Source: Ephydatia muelleri
Lineage: Eukaryota; Porifera; Demospongiae; Spongillida; Spongillidae
Assembly: GCA_013339895.1 (NCBI GenBank)
Contig: JABACO010000002.1
Span: forward strand, 10,761,674 to 10,825,673
Direction: 5' to 3'
Length of the DNA stretch: 64,000 nucleotides
Every line of letters begins with the position of its first letter. Positions within the stretch are counted from its first letter, which is position 1. Below are positions 22,807 to 34,676 of the stretch, in pieces. A program made the translations under genes and the position numbers. Below the pieces are notes generated by a model, which did no database searches, was not told the origin of the DNA, and saw only the letters and a list, made by a program, of their open reading frames with translations.

Positions 22807-24202
22807 GACAATATCCACAATATTTAATTCCGCGGTTAGTGGTTACATTACGTTATGAATAATTTCGCGGACCATAAAGCTGAGGGGTGAAAGATGTTGG
22901 ATATGACTGTGTGGAAGGGTTTGCATTTGCCGTTTTGTCAGGATTCTGTACATATTCCTGGTGCGGATTTTCTATATGTACATGTCATACTGTTGTTGAC
23001 CCAGGTTTCCATATAAAGGCTGCACTGGTCCTGCTGTGTTCTGAAACTGTATAGGCTGCTGTGAAGAATCAGATTGCTGCACATTGGTGATCACTGATGT
23101 TGCTGCCTGTAGCTCTTTGGTGCTCTGTATTCCAATATGTGGGGTCACTGCCAATTCAGAATGTGTTAGGGTGTGTAACCGGTTATCAGGTTATTCGGAT
23201 ATTCGCAAAAACCTATCCGTTCGAATAGCAACTTAGCATTACTCAGAAAAATCGATTAGTGAATTTTATCTATTCGAAATAACCGGTTTATGTTTCTCCA
23301 TTCGGAGGTACTTAGGTATTCGTCGTCAGCATCGACAATTCGCCCATTATTCGAATACCTTTTTATACTGATATCCGGATATGATTTTCAATTGAGTATT
23401 TCATAATTAGAGTTATATATATATCTACGTCACTGTTGTTTTTACTATTTATACATACATAACGACATCGGACCGGAAGCAATCAATAATTGAGTAAATA
23501 TAATAGAATATATTTAATGTGCATCAATTGGGGATACAAAATATACAGCGTGTACTAGCTCAATGCTGTTATAGTCGTCTTCAAGTAAGTAACGAAGTGC
23601 ATTACTATATGCCATGAGTTGTGATTATATGTAGTAGCAATAAATTTACGTACCAGTACTAGTATTGCATTGTTTTATTGTACAGTGGTACGAAGTGAAC
23701 ATATCTGAGTATTGCGCTAGCGAGAAATAGAATGACAGACGTAAGTATGCGCGCTCTGTTTGAGTAATTAGAGAGCATTACGCAATCGTACTGATAGGAA
23801 ATTTCATATGCATTTAGCGAGAACGGGAATGGAGTGTTGTGGGATGATTTTAAGGGGAGTACGTGATTGTAGGTAATGTAGGGTGAGTTTATAATGGTGA
23901 TGTCTGGTCTCAGTGGTTAGTGTTGGATGGTTAGGTCTACATTACTATTGATATGTACAAGTGCATGGTAAAGACATACAATTTATTAAACTCTTTGCCA
24001 AACACATGCTACTGTAGACCTTTGTGTCTCTGTGTTTTCAACTGACATGCATAGCTCTAGAGTGGGTGGTCTATTATTATTATTATTATTATTGCAATCC
24101 AGGCAATTTGTATGCAGTCTGGAAAAGAGTACGTTGTAGCACGAATTTCAATATGATCGTCTAGCCCCTCAATTTGTAGGGATTCTGTGATTTGCCCAAT
24201 AC
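22807..24202. other. Unassigned region right of the Plavaka-type element
   Basis: Contains a 60-residue minus-strand frame at 22972-23154, Gln/Pro-rich near its end (FQNTAGPVQPLYGNLGQQQY), possibly a terminal exon. A stretch at 23170-23360 is rich in TTCGAAT and CCGGTT motifs in both orientations and looks like a decayed palindromic repeat. A short (TTA)n run lies near 24074. No firm gene. Confidence 0.35.
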
Positions 24203-24282
24203 ACCGGGTGTCCACGAAAGAACGCAATCTATCAAATGTTATTCCCGTTCAAAAGCATTGCGTTCTTTCGTGGACACCCGGT
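24203..24282. repeat. Fold-back hairpin with 26-bp arms (MITE-like)
   Basis: The left arm 24203-24228 (ACCGGGTGTCCACGAAAGAA...) is the exact reverse complement of 24257-24282, with a 28-base loop. Possibly a minimal MITE or a solo end pair. Confidence 0.85.
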
Positions 24283-26734
24283 ATATATTTTCTAATCATA
24301 CTTAAAAAGATTTGTTTATCTGGATAACCCTGACCAATGGCCTCTGTGCCAATGGCCTCTGCAGATCCACCTTTGGGGGCTGTGATGTAAACATCTGCTG
24401 ACAAGGATTAGTGATTTATTCATGGGCTAGAAACCTACATGTTATAATGTGACGCTATTCTAGTTCATGAATATTCATTTTAAATTGCGAGTAAGAAAAA
24501 GACTGACGATACAGCTGATGGTGAAGATGAAGAAGGGTATGCTAGTAGATGTGTATATGTCATGGTACAGTATTTATTTGACCTCTATAGCACGCGCACG
24601 ATTAATAGTCAGTCCTGTCGTGTGCTACCAAAACACGATACAAGCAGACAAATGATTACCTTTCTATGGGAACGAGGTGTTACCGTGCTGAAGAAACATT
24701 CTTTGAAGACCTAATGTTGCATTCATTCTTACCAAACTACGTTAAACTCGAGAGTCTACAACACCGAATGGTATCTTATGCGGATGTACTCTGACGTAAT
24801 CTAAATATCATGCGCGCATGCATGTACCATGGGGGCAGGAGGTGGCCTGGGTGAGGGTAGGGTACTAGTGTTGCTGCACGTGAGGCTAATATCTCGGTGT
24901 ACCGCTATAGGATGGACATGTATTGTGTAATGACAATGACATAATAACATAAGTGGTTTAGCTGTTTAATGGACCTTTTGCCTTCTGACGTCACAAATTG
25001 ATTGGTTGTGTTTGACATAACATAAGTCCTTATAGGAACTTCACGAAAAAACACAGCAAGTACTAAATTAATGGTAAATGAATGCCTGACTGTATTCCAA
25101 AATGAAGTACCTTCGCCAGTTACGATGCAAATGTCACAGCGCTCACAAGTTACCGGAAGTTGCCCCCCCCCCCCCCCCCCCCCCCAAAATCGAAAAGCGC
25201 GACTTCGCGTGTCTCATTAGCAACTTCCGCAATGTTTCGTTGCATACAAAAAGCATGTAGGAGCTATGATGGTGAAGTTATATCATTTTTAAAGTTGCCC
25301 CCCCCAAAATTCATGCGTGACGTCAAAGGCAAAAGGTCCATTGTATGCTACACCACAACATTGTGTGGATATGAAACCACAAGTCAGCCCTATGGTGACC
25401 GCTTGTGTCATGCACTTTGGTGGATAAGGGGATCAATGCCCTTCTATAATGAGGTGTGCATGGATCAGTGGTGTATAGGATAGGGACCAACAAATAGAAA
25501 AGTATCAGTCCTTCACCCAGAAGATACTTTCTTCGGAATGCTATGGTTACCATAGGAGTAGAAATTTGCAGCAGCTCTTGCTATGCATTCATCTGTTGAA
25601 GATGGAAACATGATGACTGATCCACTCTTTGTAAACAACATTTCAGACAGACTGACTCTAAAAAATAAGAAGGCGTATGCAAAAATATTGAGAACTTGTG
25701 GTCATTCGGTCATAGATGTAGGTAAAATGAATTACCACAGTACGTTATACATGTAGCAGACAATGATTCAGCAGAATCCATCACCCTTGGTCCAAAAAAA
25801 CAAGGTGGTATAACAAAGACAAGTGTATTACAGCAGGGCAGTTGGAGTTTATGGGCTCAGAAGGTCAGACTAATGTTTGTGTGGGGCATGCAAGACGCTA
25901 TTCAGACCTCTGTGGAGCATTTATAGCCTTTGTCTAGAATCCATTAGTTGATTCTTAAGGTACATGTCCATTTTAGCCCTTTCCTGATGCCAGATTGGAA
26001 ACATATAGCGCTTCTTCAATATCTACACCCTGTGCAAGCATGCATTTCACAATGCATGTGGTTAGCAGGCGGGACCTTAGATATGTACTTGGATAAATCA
26101 CGTAACTACCGTAAAAAATTGTCTCCCAAATATAGTAACGTAATTTTTGACTGCCGGAGAGGGTTGATTTGAGTCATACTTATTTGCCCTAATGTTACTA
26201 AGATATGTTTCTGACCTTTTTTTACGTAGGTAGAGAGTGTTAACGAGGTGTTCTACCTTTTCGTTGCCGTGGGTTCTTTAGTTCAAACTCTGCTGCTTAT
26301 GTAGTAACAGCACCTTGCATATCACAAGATTCTCATTTAGCGCAGTGCTCTTATCAATCAAACCAATTTAATCACAATTTGTCATGGCAAAATGCAATGT
26401 TAGTTTATTATTCATGATTTAATACTATGTTTAATAAACTCTATATTTTTATTCAACAGTTCTGTGTGTAGTTGCATGGATAATGAAGACTGTTGGTGAT
26501 TTGAAGAGTTTTGTGGACCATTTTAAAAATGACATTAATGAACGTAATGAACTGCAAGCACCCATGATACGTAAGGGGCTAGTGTTTTACATCCACACCA
26601 ATATAGCATCTCAACGTTTAGAAAATACAAGAAGTATCATTGCATCAATTCTTGAGCACTCTGCTGGAAGCAATGTCACACTACACCTGATGCGTTGCGG
26701 TGGGCAATACGTCATATTATTAACATACTGTCAA
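24283..26734. other. Unassigned stretch
   Basis: Holds a C run at about 25163-25185 and a second short one near 25297. Weak open frames occur at 25160-25483 and 25948-26172, and a 100-residue frame at 26483-26785 starts MKTVGDLKSFVDHFKNDINE. None has a motif I recognise. A short frame near 25585 (MHSSVEDGNMMTDPLFVNNI) is also unassigned. Confidence 0.3.
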
Positions 26735-28012
26735 ACGAGGGGGGGGGCAAAAAACAAAGTGGAAGACACCATCCTCCAACTTTGAAGAGCTCATTGAGAG
26801 CATCACAAATATGCTATTATTTTTTGCAGGGGGGTGTAGGAAAAAAAGTTATGAGGTGTCAAAGTTGGGGGGGGGGGGGGGGGGTCTATGCCTTAAATGA
26901 ATTTTTTGAAAAAATTCATAACACTTATGAATTATTATTTTTTGCAATTAGCGGACAACATCATACAGTTCGTAGTGTCCATAGGTTTTTTATGCGTGCG
27001 AAGATATGGTTTAAGTCAACTATCTGCCCAGTAGCGCGATTCTATATTATTATTTGTACGGAAATTAGCCGGTGAGGGCCACTGAGGGCCAACTGTACTT
27101 ATCACGTGATTGAGGCTAATTTGCAAAACCACACACTTTCAAATATGGGACCAAGATAGGACCAGTCACTGCTCGAGATGTACTAGTGAAATGTCGGGTG
27201 TCTGGGTGTAACGTGTGCATCAAGATATCAGCAATGCGGTTACATGTGGCAACTCATATATTAAGGCGTCAATGTGGGACAGCAAGCAGTCTGCTTCCAT
27301 CACCAGATGAAGTTTGTGGATTTTGTGGATTAATACACAGTGTCTCATGTACAACCAGCCTGGTGAAGGGATCCACAAAAGCAACTATGAATATTAAATC
27401 TTCCTGCCCTCTTGCTTACAAGATGTCCTACAGATCAGCAGAGAAAGGATGAAATGCCAATCCATTACTAACAGACCAATACCGTGTCCAAACTGTTCTG
27501 TATCTGATGTACCTAATGCGTATGTCTGGAGCTACCACTGGCTAGACCATATGCAGATAGCACATTCTTCCCAGCAAGTTTCAGCGGAGCAGATAAACAA
27601 GTTTGCAATAAGCAAAGATGAATACGTGGGGGTTTTGGGCATAGAGCTTACTGCCAAGAAGCTGAAGGAGGAATTCTTGCTTCTGAAGACAGACATGCTA
27701 ATGGAGCCTCGGATCTCTTTGTTATGGAGCAAGTTAATGCGAGAGGAATGTGAATAACTACAACTATTTATAAGCGCAATGCGGCAATGTGTAGTATATA
27801 GTGTATCTATGCAAGTTTGTGCGCGATTGCATTCTTATTATTAATAGAGGTGCGGTTAATTGTCGATTACGTAATGATTTTTAAGGGGCGTGGTCTAAAA
27901 TGGGCGTGTTCGTAGGTGGAGGGGGGGGGGGGGGGGGGGGTTTGACCTGGACCTTGATTTTAAGAATTTTTGGGATGGTGTCTATAACTTTTTTATTGGC
28001 CCCCCCCCCTCG
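26735..28012. mobile_element. Candidate element with inverted repeats around a zinc-finger relic
   Basis: CGAGGGGGGGGGCAAAAAAC followed by GACACCATCC near 26737-26773 recurs in reverse orientation near 27970-28012 (GGATGGTGTC..TTTTTTATTGGCCCCCCCCCCTCG). Extra G runs lie at about 26868-26884 and 27919-27940. The enclosed 1.2 kb carries a Cys-rich, zinc-finger-like relic. The boundaries and the idea that this is one element are inference. Confidence 0.4.
27150..27757 (+). pseudogene. Zinc-finger transposon protein relic (KDZ-associated type), frameshifted
   Basis: The first frame reads GPVTARDVLVKCRVSGC, then CGFCGLIHSVSC and INIKSSCPL-like text to a stop at 27450. The next frame starts at once with KCQSITNRPIPCPNCSVSD and VWSYHWLDHMQIAH. 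Together they give the Cys pattern CGFCG...C / C.N.PI.CP.C / VW.Y....H....H, seen in zinc-binding regions of transposon-derived proteins. A single-base shift near 27447 breaks the chain, and no intron signal is present there. Family call is from the pattern only. Confidence 0.5.
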
Positions 28013-28091
28013 CTGTCAAAATAAAAAAAATTCTTACAAGATGTTGGGCTGAAGTAGAGGTGTTTCTCAATGAGCAGTTGATAGTGTCTAT

Positions 28092-29541
28092 TTACACAGC
28101 TGAGGATGTAGCTGTTCCTATACCAGTTTTGAATACAGAGATAAATGTAATGTGCCTTGGTGGCCAACCGTCTACAATGACCCGTCTCAGCAACTCCTGT
28201 TCTTCATCCTCCTTAGCTGTTTGCCTCACTTCCTCAAATCTCCGCTCATCCTTCACATGAACATAGTCTGTTTCATCTACTATGTTGAACTCTTGCGCTT
28301 CCAGTCCTCCCTGATCGGTGTGAAAAATCTCCTGACGACAGAACTTGTCCGTGACAGGCGACTCCACAGGGAAATGTGACAAAATGTCTGCGATCCACTG
28401 CTGCTTCCATGGTCGGTAGATGATCTCCAAATCATACAGCTGCAATTGAAGAAGCATTAACTGTAACCTTCTGGGAGCAGTCAAAATAGATTTTTTTTGT
28501 AATCACCTCCAGTGGCTTGTGGTCTGTTTCCACCACCGTCCGCTTCCCATTAATATAATGGTGAAACTTCTGACATGCAAAAACAATCGCAAGGCATTCT
28601 AATTCCAATGCCACATAGTTTTTTTCTGCTTTGGTAAACTGACATGATAGGGTGTCCCCCTTGCAATAGAGTCGCACCCAGGCCCTTTGTGCTGGCGTCA
28701 CATTGAATAGTAGTCAGTTTCTTCACACTGTAAAATCGTAGCAGTTGATCCTCACTGATCAGAGCTTTAATTTGCTCAAAATGCTCTTGCTCGACCTTCC
28801 CCCATACAAAGTCCTTGTTGGATTCTGTCAGTGCTCTAAGGGGTTCGCTAGCTTGGGATAGTTTCGGGATGAAACGACTTAGGTAATTACACATGCCTAA
28901 GAAACGACGCATTTCTGGTACTGAGGTGGGTACTGAGGTGGGAACTGGCATCTGGTAGATAGCCATTACTTTGACTGGGTCGGGGCGCACACCTGACGCC
29001 GAAATCCGGTGCCCTATGTATGACAATTCAGGCAAGCGAAGTTGCAGCTTCTGTTTGTTTAGCTTCAGGTTGCACAGTTGGGGGCCCGCTTCAGCACCCT
29101 TAGTAATGCTTCATCGTGATTTTGAAGGGCTTCTTCCACTGTTGTGCCCACCCCAAAAACTAGGATATCATCTGCAACCACTGCCACTCCTTCAATCCCA
29201 TGAAGGGCATTCTGCAACCGCCGTTGAAATTCGACTGGGGATGATGATAACCCAAATGGCAAACGGCAACACCGGTAGCGACCATTAGGTCCCCAAAAGG
29301 TTGTCAAATAACTGTTCTTCTTGTTGAGGTGAATGTGCAAAAAGCCATCTTTTGCGTCTAAAATGCTGAAAACCTTGGCCCCATCCAACCTCGGCAGCAC
29401 ATCGTCAATAGTTGGCATATTGAAATGATTCCATGTAATGGCCTTGTTCAGATCCCTGGGGTCCAGACAGATCCGAATCTGTTTCTTGTCTGCCTTCCAC
29501 ACCACAGTCATGTTACTGATCCAGTCAGTGGGCTCTTCCAC
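28092..29541 (-). pseudogene. pol: Gypsy B reverse transcriptase and RNase H
   Basis: In order: IRICLDPRDLNKAI and FSILDAKDGFLHIHL (RT palm), CRLPFGLSSSPVEFQRRL, VVADDILVFG (the YxDD box, with VADD), then YIGHRISASGVRPDP and MRRFLGMCNYLSRFIP (RT thumb/connection), CDASTKGLGATLL and VALELECLAIVFACQKFHHY (RNase H), ending ADILSHFP. Frames change near 29060 and 28700, so it cannot make one protein as it stands. It lies between the protease segment and the missing integrase. Confidence 0.85.
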
Positions 29542-29544
29542 TTT

Positions 29545-30081
29545 TTAAATAATTCCTGCCTTCTCCATCTCCCTTAGTTTTGCCTCTGTTGCTGATTTCA
29601 GCTTGTACGGTATCTTCCTAGGCCGATTTTGCACTGGTGGAACTGCTGTGTCTATTTCAATGTCATACTCCCCTGGCAGGCTTCCTAATCCCTCAAACAC
29701 ATCTGCATAGTCACCCAGAATTTGCTCATTAGAAAGGGACTGGCATGCCTCCGCTACACAGATTGATTCAGTTTCAAAAGACAGCAACTGCAGGTTGATA
29801 CATGTGTCCAAAGACAATAAGGTATGTTGCTTTGAGTCCATTACCTCAAATGAAAGCTCTGTCCATTTTCCATCTCTATTGACCACCAAAACCCTGCACT
29901 GGCCCAAGGACTGATTGATTAAGCCATCGTACATTATTAGGCGAGTATGGCTCTTCTTGAGCTTTGGCTTTCCCAACTTCTCATAATCCATCCTGGTCAT
30001 GACATTACAAGAAGCTGCTGTGTCTAGCTGGCAGACAACCTGTTTTGTTCCCTTCTCCACATGAAATACTACTTTGGCCAA
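29545..30081 (-). pseudogene. pol: Gypsy B aspartic protease and linker to RT
   Basis: Open for 178 residues. The protease core is CQLDTAASCNVMT (DTA in place of DSG), followed by a conserved Gypsy region with LLSLDTCINLQLL and the pre-RT block PPVQNRPRKIPYKL. A stop (TAA) at 29545-29547 separates it from the RT frame, which continues in the same order, so one substitution probably made the break. Confidence 0.8.
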
Positions 30082-30179
30082 TAGCTTCCTTCCTACTTTT
30101 TCAACCTAGAAGATGTATTTTGCATGAGATCGAACCCGCTCTTCTCCTGAGTCTGAGCCCACTTCCGTTTCTTCCACTA

Positions 30180-31127
30180 GGTTAGTTGGTTTGTCATTGC
30201 CCTACACACTCTGGCAAAGTGATTGTATTTTTTGACATTTCATACACAGTTTACCATATGCTGGGTATTGCCGGGGTGGATGTAACGTTCCACATCTCGA
30301 GCAACCCTTCTGTTCACGCCACTTTGTTCCCTGTTGCCCTGCTGTTGAATTCTCTGCTCTGTCTCCCTCCTAGTTCTCCTTACTTCTGGTCCTTACCATG
30401 CAATGCCACCGGTCCTTCTTCTTCTACTGTCTCTGACTTCTTGCTCATAATCATATGCTGTAGATTGGCCACAGTGGTTTCCATCACCGGGCACATCTGA
30501 ACGGCCTTTGCCAAATCTAACTTTTCCGTTTCCAGCAGCCGACGCCTCATACGGTCACTGTCCACTCCCCTAATTAGTACGTGTAACATTAGATTCTCCC
30601 TCATCTCGCCAAACTCACAGTCATTTGCTTGCTTACGAATCAGCACCATAAACTGATCCAGACTTCTTCCCTCCTGTTTCAATTAAAAGAACTTGTCCCA
30701 CGTCACGTGTTTACTAGTTCTAGGGGCGCACAAACGGTCCAGCTTCCCTTCTACCACCGACCAACTTGTTCGATCTTCTCCTTCCACCATAGATAATCTA
30801 CATATTATCTCTGCTTCCACAAACTGCATCGTCTCATATAAATTATTCATGCGCTGGCCCACTAGTCGCAAAAACAATAGTCTCGTCCCCAGACCCAGAT
30901 TCCCAACAGCTGCGGGTGGATTACATCACCGCTACGTGAAAGTGGCGGTGATGTAATCCACCCGCAGCTGTTGGGAATCTGGGTCTGGGGACGAGACAAA
31001 AAAACAAAAAAAAACAAAAAAAAACAAACAACACCACCAATTTGATTTTCTCCGAAGCCTCCCCCTTGTCATTTGCCGTTAGGAATAGCAAAAATTCCCT
31101 TTTGAAGCAACGCCACTGCTCATACAA
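30180..31127 (-). pseudogene. gag: Gypsy B gag, interrupted by a MITE
   Basis: Starts as YEQWRCFKREFLLFLTANDK (31127), a typical Gypsy gag opening. It is interrupted at 30880-31030 by a palindromic MITE plus A/T-rich filler and resumes FLRLVGQRMNNLYETMQFV. The segment 30682-30380 continues (SLDQFMVLIRKQANDCEFGE). Near 30320-30230 a decayed zinc knuckle reads CSRCGTLHPPRQYPAYGKLC, with Tyr in place of one Cys. Stops lie between the parts. Confidence 0.75.
30880..30997. mobile_element. Perfect palindromic fold-back MITE inserted in Gypsy B gag
   Basis: Arms of about 53 bp (GTCTCGTCCCCAGACCCAGA...) are exact reverse complements around a loop of about 12 bases (TACGTGAAAGTG). The ends share CTCGTCCCCAG with the MITE at 34677. 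Reading through it breaks gag, so it landed after Gypsy B. Perfect arms imply a recent insertion. Confidence 0.88.
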
Positions 31128-31202
31128 ATCACCTTCTCCCGTTATAGCCTCTGGTGCTAAATTTTTTTTTCCCCTTTCTTTCTTTCTTTTAACAAGGATC
31201 CC

Positions 31203-31215
31203 ACTTCTGACACCA
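31203..31215 (-). promoter_or_regulatory. tRNA primer binding site of Gypsy element B
   Basis: On the minus strand TGGTGTCAGAAGT follows the LTR end directly and continues GGGATCC. It is the same site as in Gypsy A, so both elements probably use the same tRNA primer. Confidence 0.8.
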
Positions 31216-31349
31216 TGTTATTCAATAGCCCTTACGTTACTGAGGACTTACGATGATAATGGATTTCACACAGCAAAGACACTCGTGCACACCGTGCACC
31301 CAAGACAATTATACATTGACCACATCCGCATCACGTGAACCCCATAACA
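31216..31349 (-). repeat. 5' LTR of Gypsy element B
   Basis: On the minus strand it starts TGTTATGGGG and ends GAATAACA, with short inverted ends TGTTAT/ATAACA, directly before the PBS. It is 134 bp, short for a Gypsy LTR. No second copy is present to confirm it. Confidence 0.6.
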
Positions 31350-31647
31350 ACCCCTCCCCATTTTTTTAAAAGTCGTGACATCATCCCATATTTTCTGTTG
31401 CCATTCACACCGCTTATTTCGCCAGGCTGCTGTTGCTGCGTCAACTCACACTCCTTTAGCAAGCTCAATTTGCCCCTGTCAAGTCCGCGATTATGATGGC
31501 TCAAAAGGACACTTCAACACTATTGGTAAGTCCATAATAATTATAGTAAGAAGAAGACGAAGAATATGTACTGATTGTGGTTTTGGTCATATCAGTGCTT
31601 ACTAAGGCGATTACTTTAGCCGCGTGATCACCTCCCACTCTATTAAC

Positions 31648-32214
31648 TCTTTGAACGCCAAGTGCATTTAAACATGCATGTTCACAAAACGAGAATTATC
31701 TGCCTCACCATTCATGCAGTGCTATGTGTTATATTGTGTTGATCAAAATATGCATGCAATTGCAAGTGCAATACTGACATGCATGCAACCCCATAGACAT
31801 ACAGATGTTTGAACATATGTGGTCGTCGTAAGCACATATTGAGTGTCCATTATAACCCGCTGGCCTATTGTTGCAACAACCCATAATGCCATATACAAAC
31901 TTGCAAAAGGAGGGAGTGGACAGGCAATGATGTACTACACTGATCTGGCTACGCATTCTTGTTCTTGGAGTATTGAAGTGATGCATTAGTGAAGTCAAGT
32001 GAAATCATCTGAATAATGGGGTTCCTTAGCCAGTGTGAGAAGAAACATAATTACTTTGTACATGGACTTATAAGGTTACAATTGCAGCAAGCATATGCAT
32101 GCATCATAGAGCTGTGACTGATCAACACATTTTTGCACGCAATATCTAACTCATGCATGAATGGTGTAACGGTTGTGTGTGCATGCATGCACGTACACAC
32201 TTGGCGTTCAAAGA
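31648..32214. mobile_element. TIR MITE, 567 bp
   Basis: TCTTTGAACGCCAAGTG at 31648 has its reverse complement ending at 32214. Just inside are CATGCATG-rich stretches on both sides. No coding frame of note. Target-site duplications are not obvious. Confidence 0.6.
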
Positions 32215-32481
32215 TTTATAGTGCGTGTCCATTATGTTTTGATGTATGTAAAGGGATAGGGAGCATGTGCATGCAAAAAGGCACATTCTGTTCACGGGCA
32301 CCTCGGTACAGCGCTGCGACAAGGCTTGTGTAGGTACTGGGCATGATCAAATGTGCACTTGATGGACACACATTGAAAGGAATTCTTTTTTGGAGTTTAT
32401 TTGTGCGATGACTGCGCGCGCAAAGCAATCGGTTTAATTTATTTCTTTATTTCTTCCTACATGACATACATTGCATTGTTT

Positions 32482-32521
<40 letters not shown>

Positions 32522-34407
32522 ATCGATTTGTTTCTTCATCTTCGAAAATTAATTTGTGAAAATCTACTTACATCTCCGCCGAGCATGCATTGCAACCAGA
32601 TAGCTGATCGACCTGCACGCTGACACCGCACTCATAAGCGCAATTTAGCATGACCGGCGAAATCAAATACATGTATTGGGGCATTATCTGCACGATGCGA
32701 CTCAATCTACATCTCAATAATCTCTCAATAATCTCTCAGACGCACTGATGACTGTGCACGATGAATCCGGCACAAAGTTATACATGTACAACTGATGATT
32801 TAATCACGCCCTCCCTCCCCCCCCCCCCTCAATACACAATATAATTTGGCTTCAGTCGTGACATAGATACAATGCAAAACATCTATCTATCAGATTCTTA
32901 ACCAAGAGACAGAGAACCCGGAGAGGGATAGTTTTCTGGGTTCGAGCGTGGGAAACGGTGCACTGTTGTCTGAGCTTATAAGCCTATATAGGCAGTTTAG
33001 GTATTCTCCATATACAGTACACGCACTAAAGTACAATTGAGTCTTCGGTGTGCATGCGATATAGAAATCATATTCATGACTCTGAGGATCCTATACATAT
33101 GGCGTACTCCCTGATATAGCTTGTTTGCTCATAACCATGAGAGATATAACTGCAAATGGCGCGTTCATCTACCCTTCTGTATTTCTGATGATTGAAAACG
33201 GCTAAAAGCAGCAAGGTTTCGTTTTACTCTCTAGTTTACCCTGTTTTGTTGGAAGACCAATCGTGGCCAAGCTACCTGGTCAACCTCTCAATTCTTTATA
33301 TTAATTAAAGTGTGCAATGTTGTGCAATCCTGACACGTTTATCAAATTGAATAAAGACGCTGGAAGGTCTTGACAGTCATGAGTTGTCCTCATCCTTATC
33401 GTAGCCATCATCGTCTTCATCGTTGCCATGCATCGCCGTAGCAATGCAGCGCCACCGACATCTTTGTCATCACCGATACACGTATCCTCATAATAACAAA
33501 AACTATCATCGTTATTGGTATATGCACCCCGGCCTACCATCACTACCACCCTCAACCTGAACTTTTGATGTTCATCTTGAATAGGTATTGCGGTATCGTT
33601 TGCCTTCGAAATCGTCCGCGGAAACACTGCAAACACAAAGAGCTCGTCTTCACTTATGTTACAAATGTCCACATACACCGCAATGAATAACTATGGTTAG
33701 GAAGTGGAGAAACCTTTTGACCGGCTTACTTTGCCAAAGTAGGCATTGGGGAATTTTCAAATGATTATAATATGAATAGTTTGTAATCAGTACCGGCGAA
33801 TATAATTTACGACACAACAATGTCATATGCATCTACAAATACTAATCACTAGTTGTACAGTCAACCAACATTCCAAAAACTGTACTTTTATCGCCGTTTC
33901 GAGTCCTTCAGATTCGTCCAATGTCGAATATGTTTAGGAACTTAGTCTTAATATTACGTTTATGGTACAGTTGATGAATTTTAATAGTACAGTTGATGAA
34001 TTTTACATACCGCATGTGGTTTAATAATGCACTTTGCAAGGCGGCTAAATTTGTAAATACTTGTTTGCTGTACCTATTTAATTTCAGGAAACTCCTCATT
34101 TGTGTAGTGTCAGTGTCCTTGCTGCATTATGCACAGAAGCCACTCTCTTTTTTGGCCGTCAATCTTCTGATGCATTTTCTTACGTCTTTCATCATAGATT
34201 CTTCTAATCGTTTCCTCACGTTCGTCGTTTCATTTTACAAGCTCTTTTTGTGGAGAAAGATATTATTTTCATCTGCATTGTTGCTCTATAGCTGGCCGGA
34301 TGCAATGTCTTAACCTGTTTGTGTGAACTATTCACCACCTTGCTCCATCTGAAATTTCAAAATTCACTCTGTGGTGATTTGTGTTCAGATACTAGCCAAT
34401 TTATTTC
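32215..34407. other. Unassigned stretch with poly-T tract
   Basis: Holds a T run of about 38 bases at 32482-32519 and a C run near 32818. A 125-residue minus-strand frame at 33301-33678 (MYVDICNISEDELFVFAVFP) is not recognised. A tandem 21-bp duplication (TACAGTTGATGAATTTTA) sits at 33966-34006. No supported gene. Confidence 0.35.
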
Positions 34408-34676
34408 TTAAGGTGGGTCTAGCATGCCAGAAGTTGGTATAGACAGCCTAACAGGATCGTTCATTATAAATGATTGCTCTTTTGAGTATTTGTTGTACTC
34501 TAGCCTCTGTCTCGCTTCTGGTTCAGCCATGTAAACCTCAGCAACATCAGACAACTCAGCCAGTTTGGAGTGCAGGGTCTCACCACACTCTCTAGGGGCA
34601 TATGCAGTTGGTGGTTGTGAGAGTGAGTCATTTCGAGGATGTCTACTATGCATGTACATGTACATTAGTATACACT

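Larger units (their letters stand above)
28090..31349 (-). mobile_element. Ty3/Gypsy element B, 3'-truncated, decayed
   Basis: Runs right to left: LTR (31349-31216), PBS (31215-31203), gag-like region to about 30180, protease (30081-29800), reverse transcriptase (29541-28850) and RNase H (28760-28430). Integrase and 3' LTR are missing; homology ends near 28090, close to the C-run repeat at 28000-28012. A palindromic MITE sits inside gag. Several stops and frameshifts break the reading frame. Confidence 0.85.

Noticed and set aside
33301-33678. 125-residue minus-strand frame as a host gene
   Set aside because: No recognisable domain, splice support or codon-level evidence; kept only as a note.
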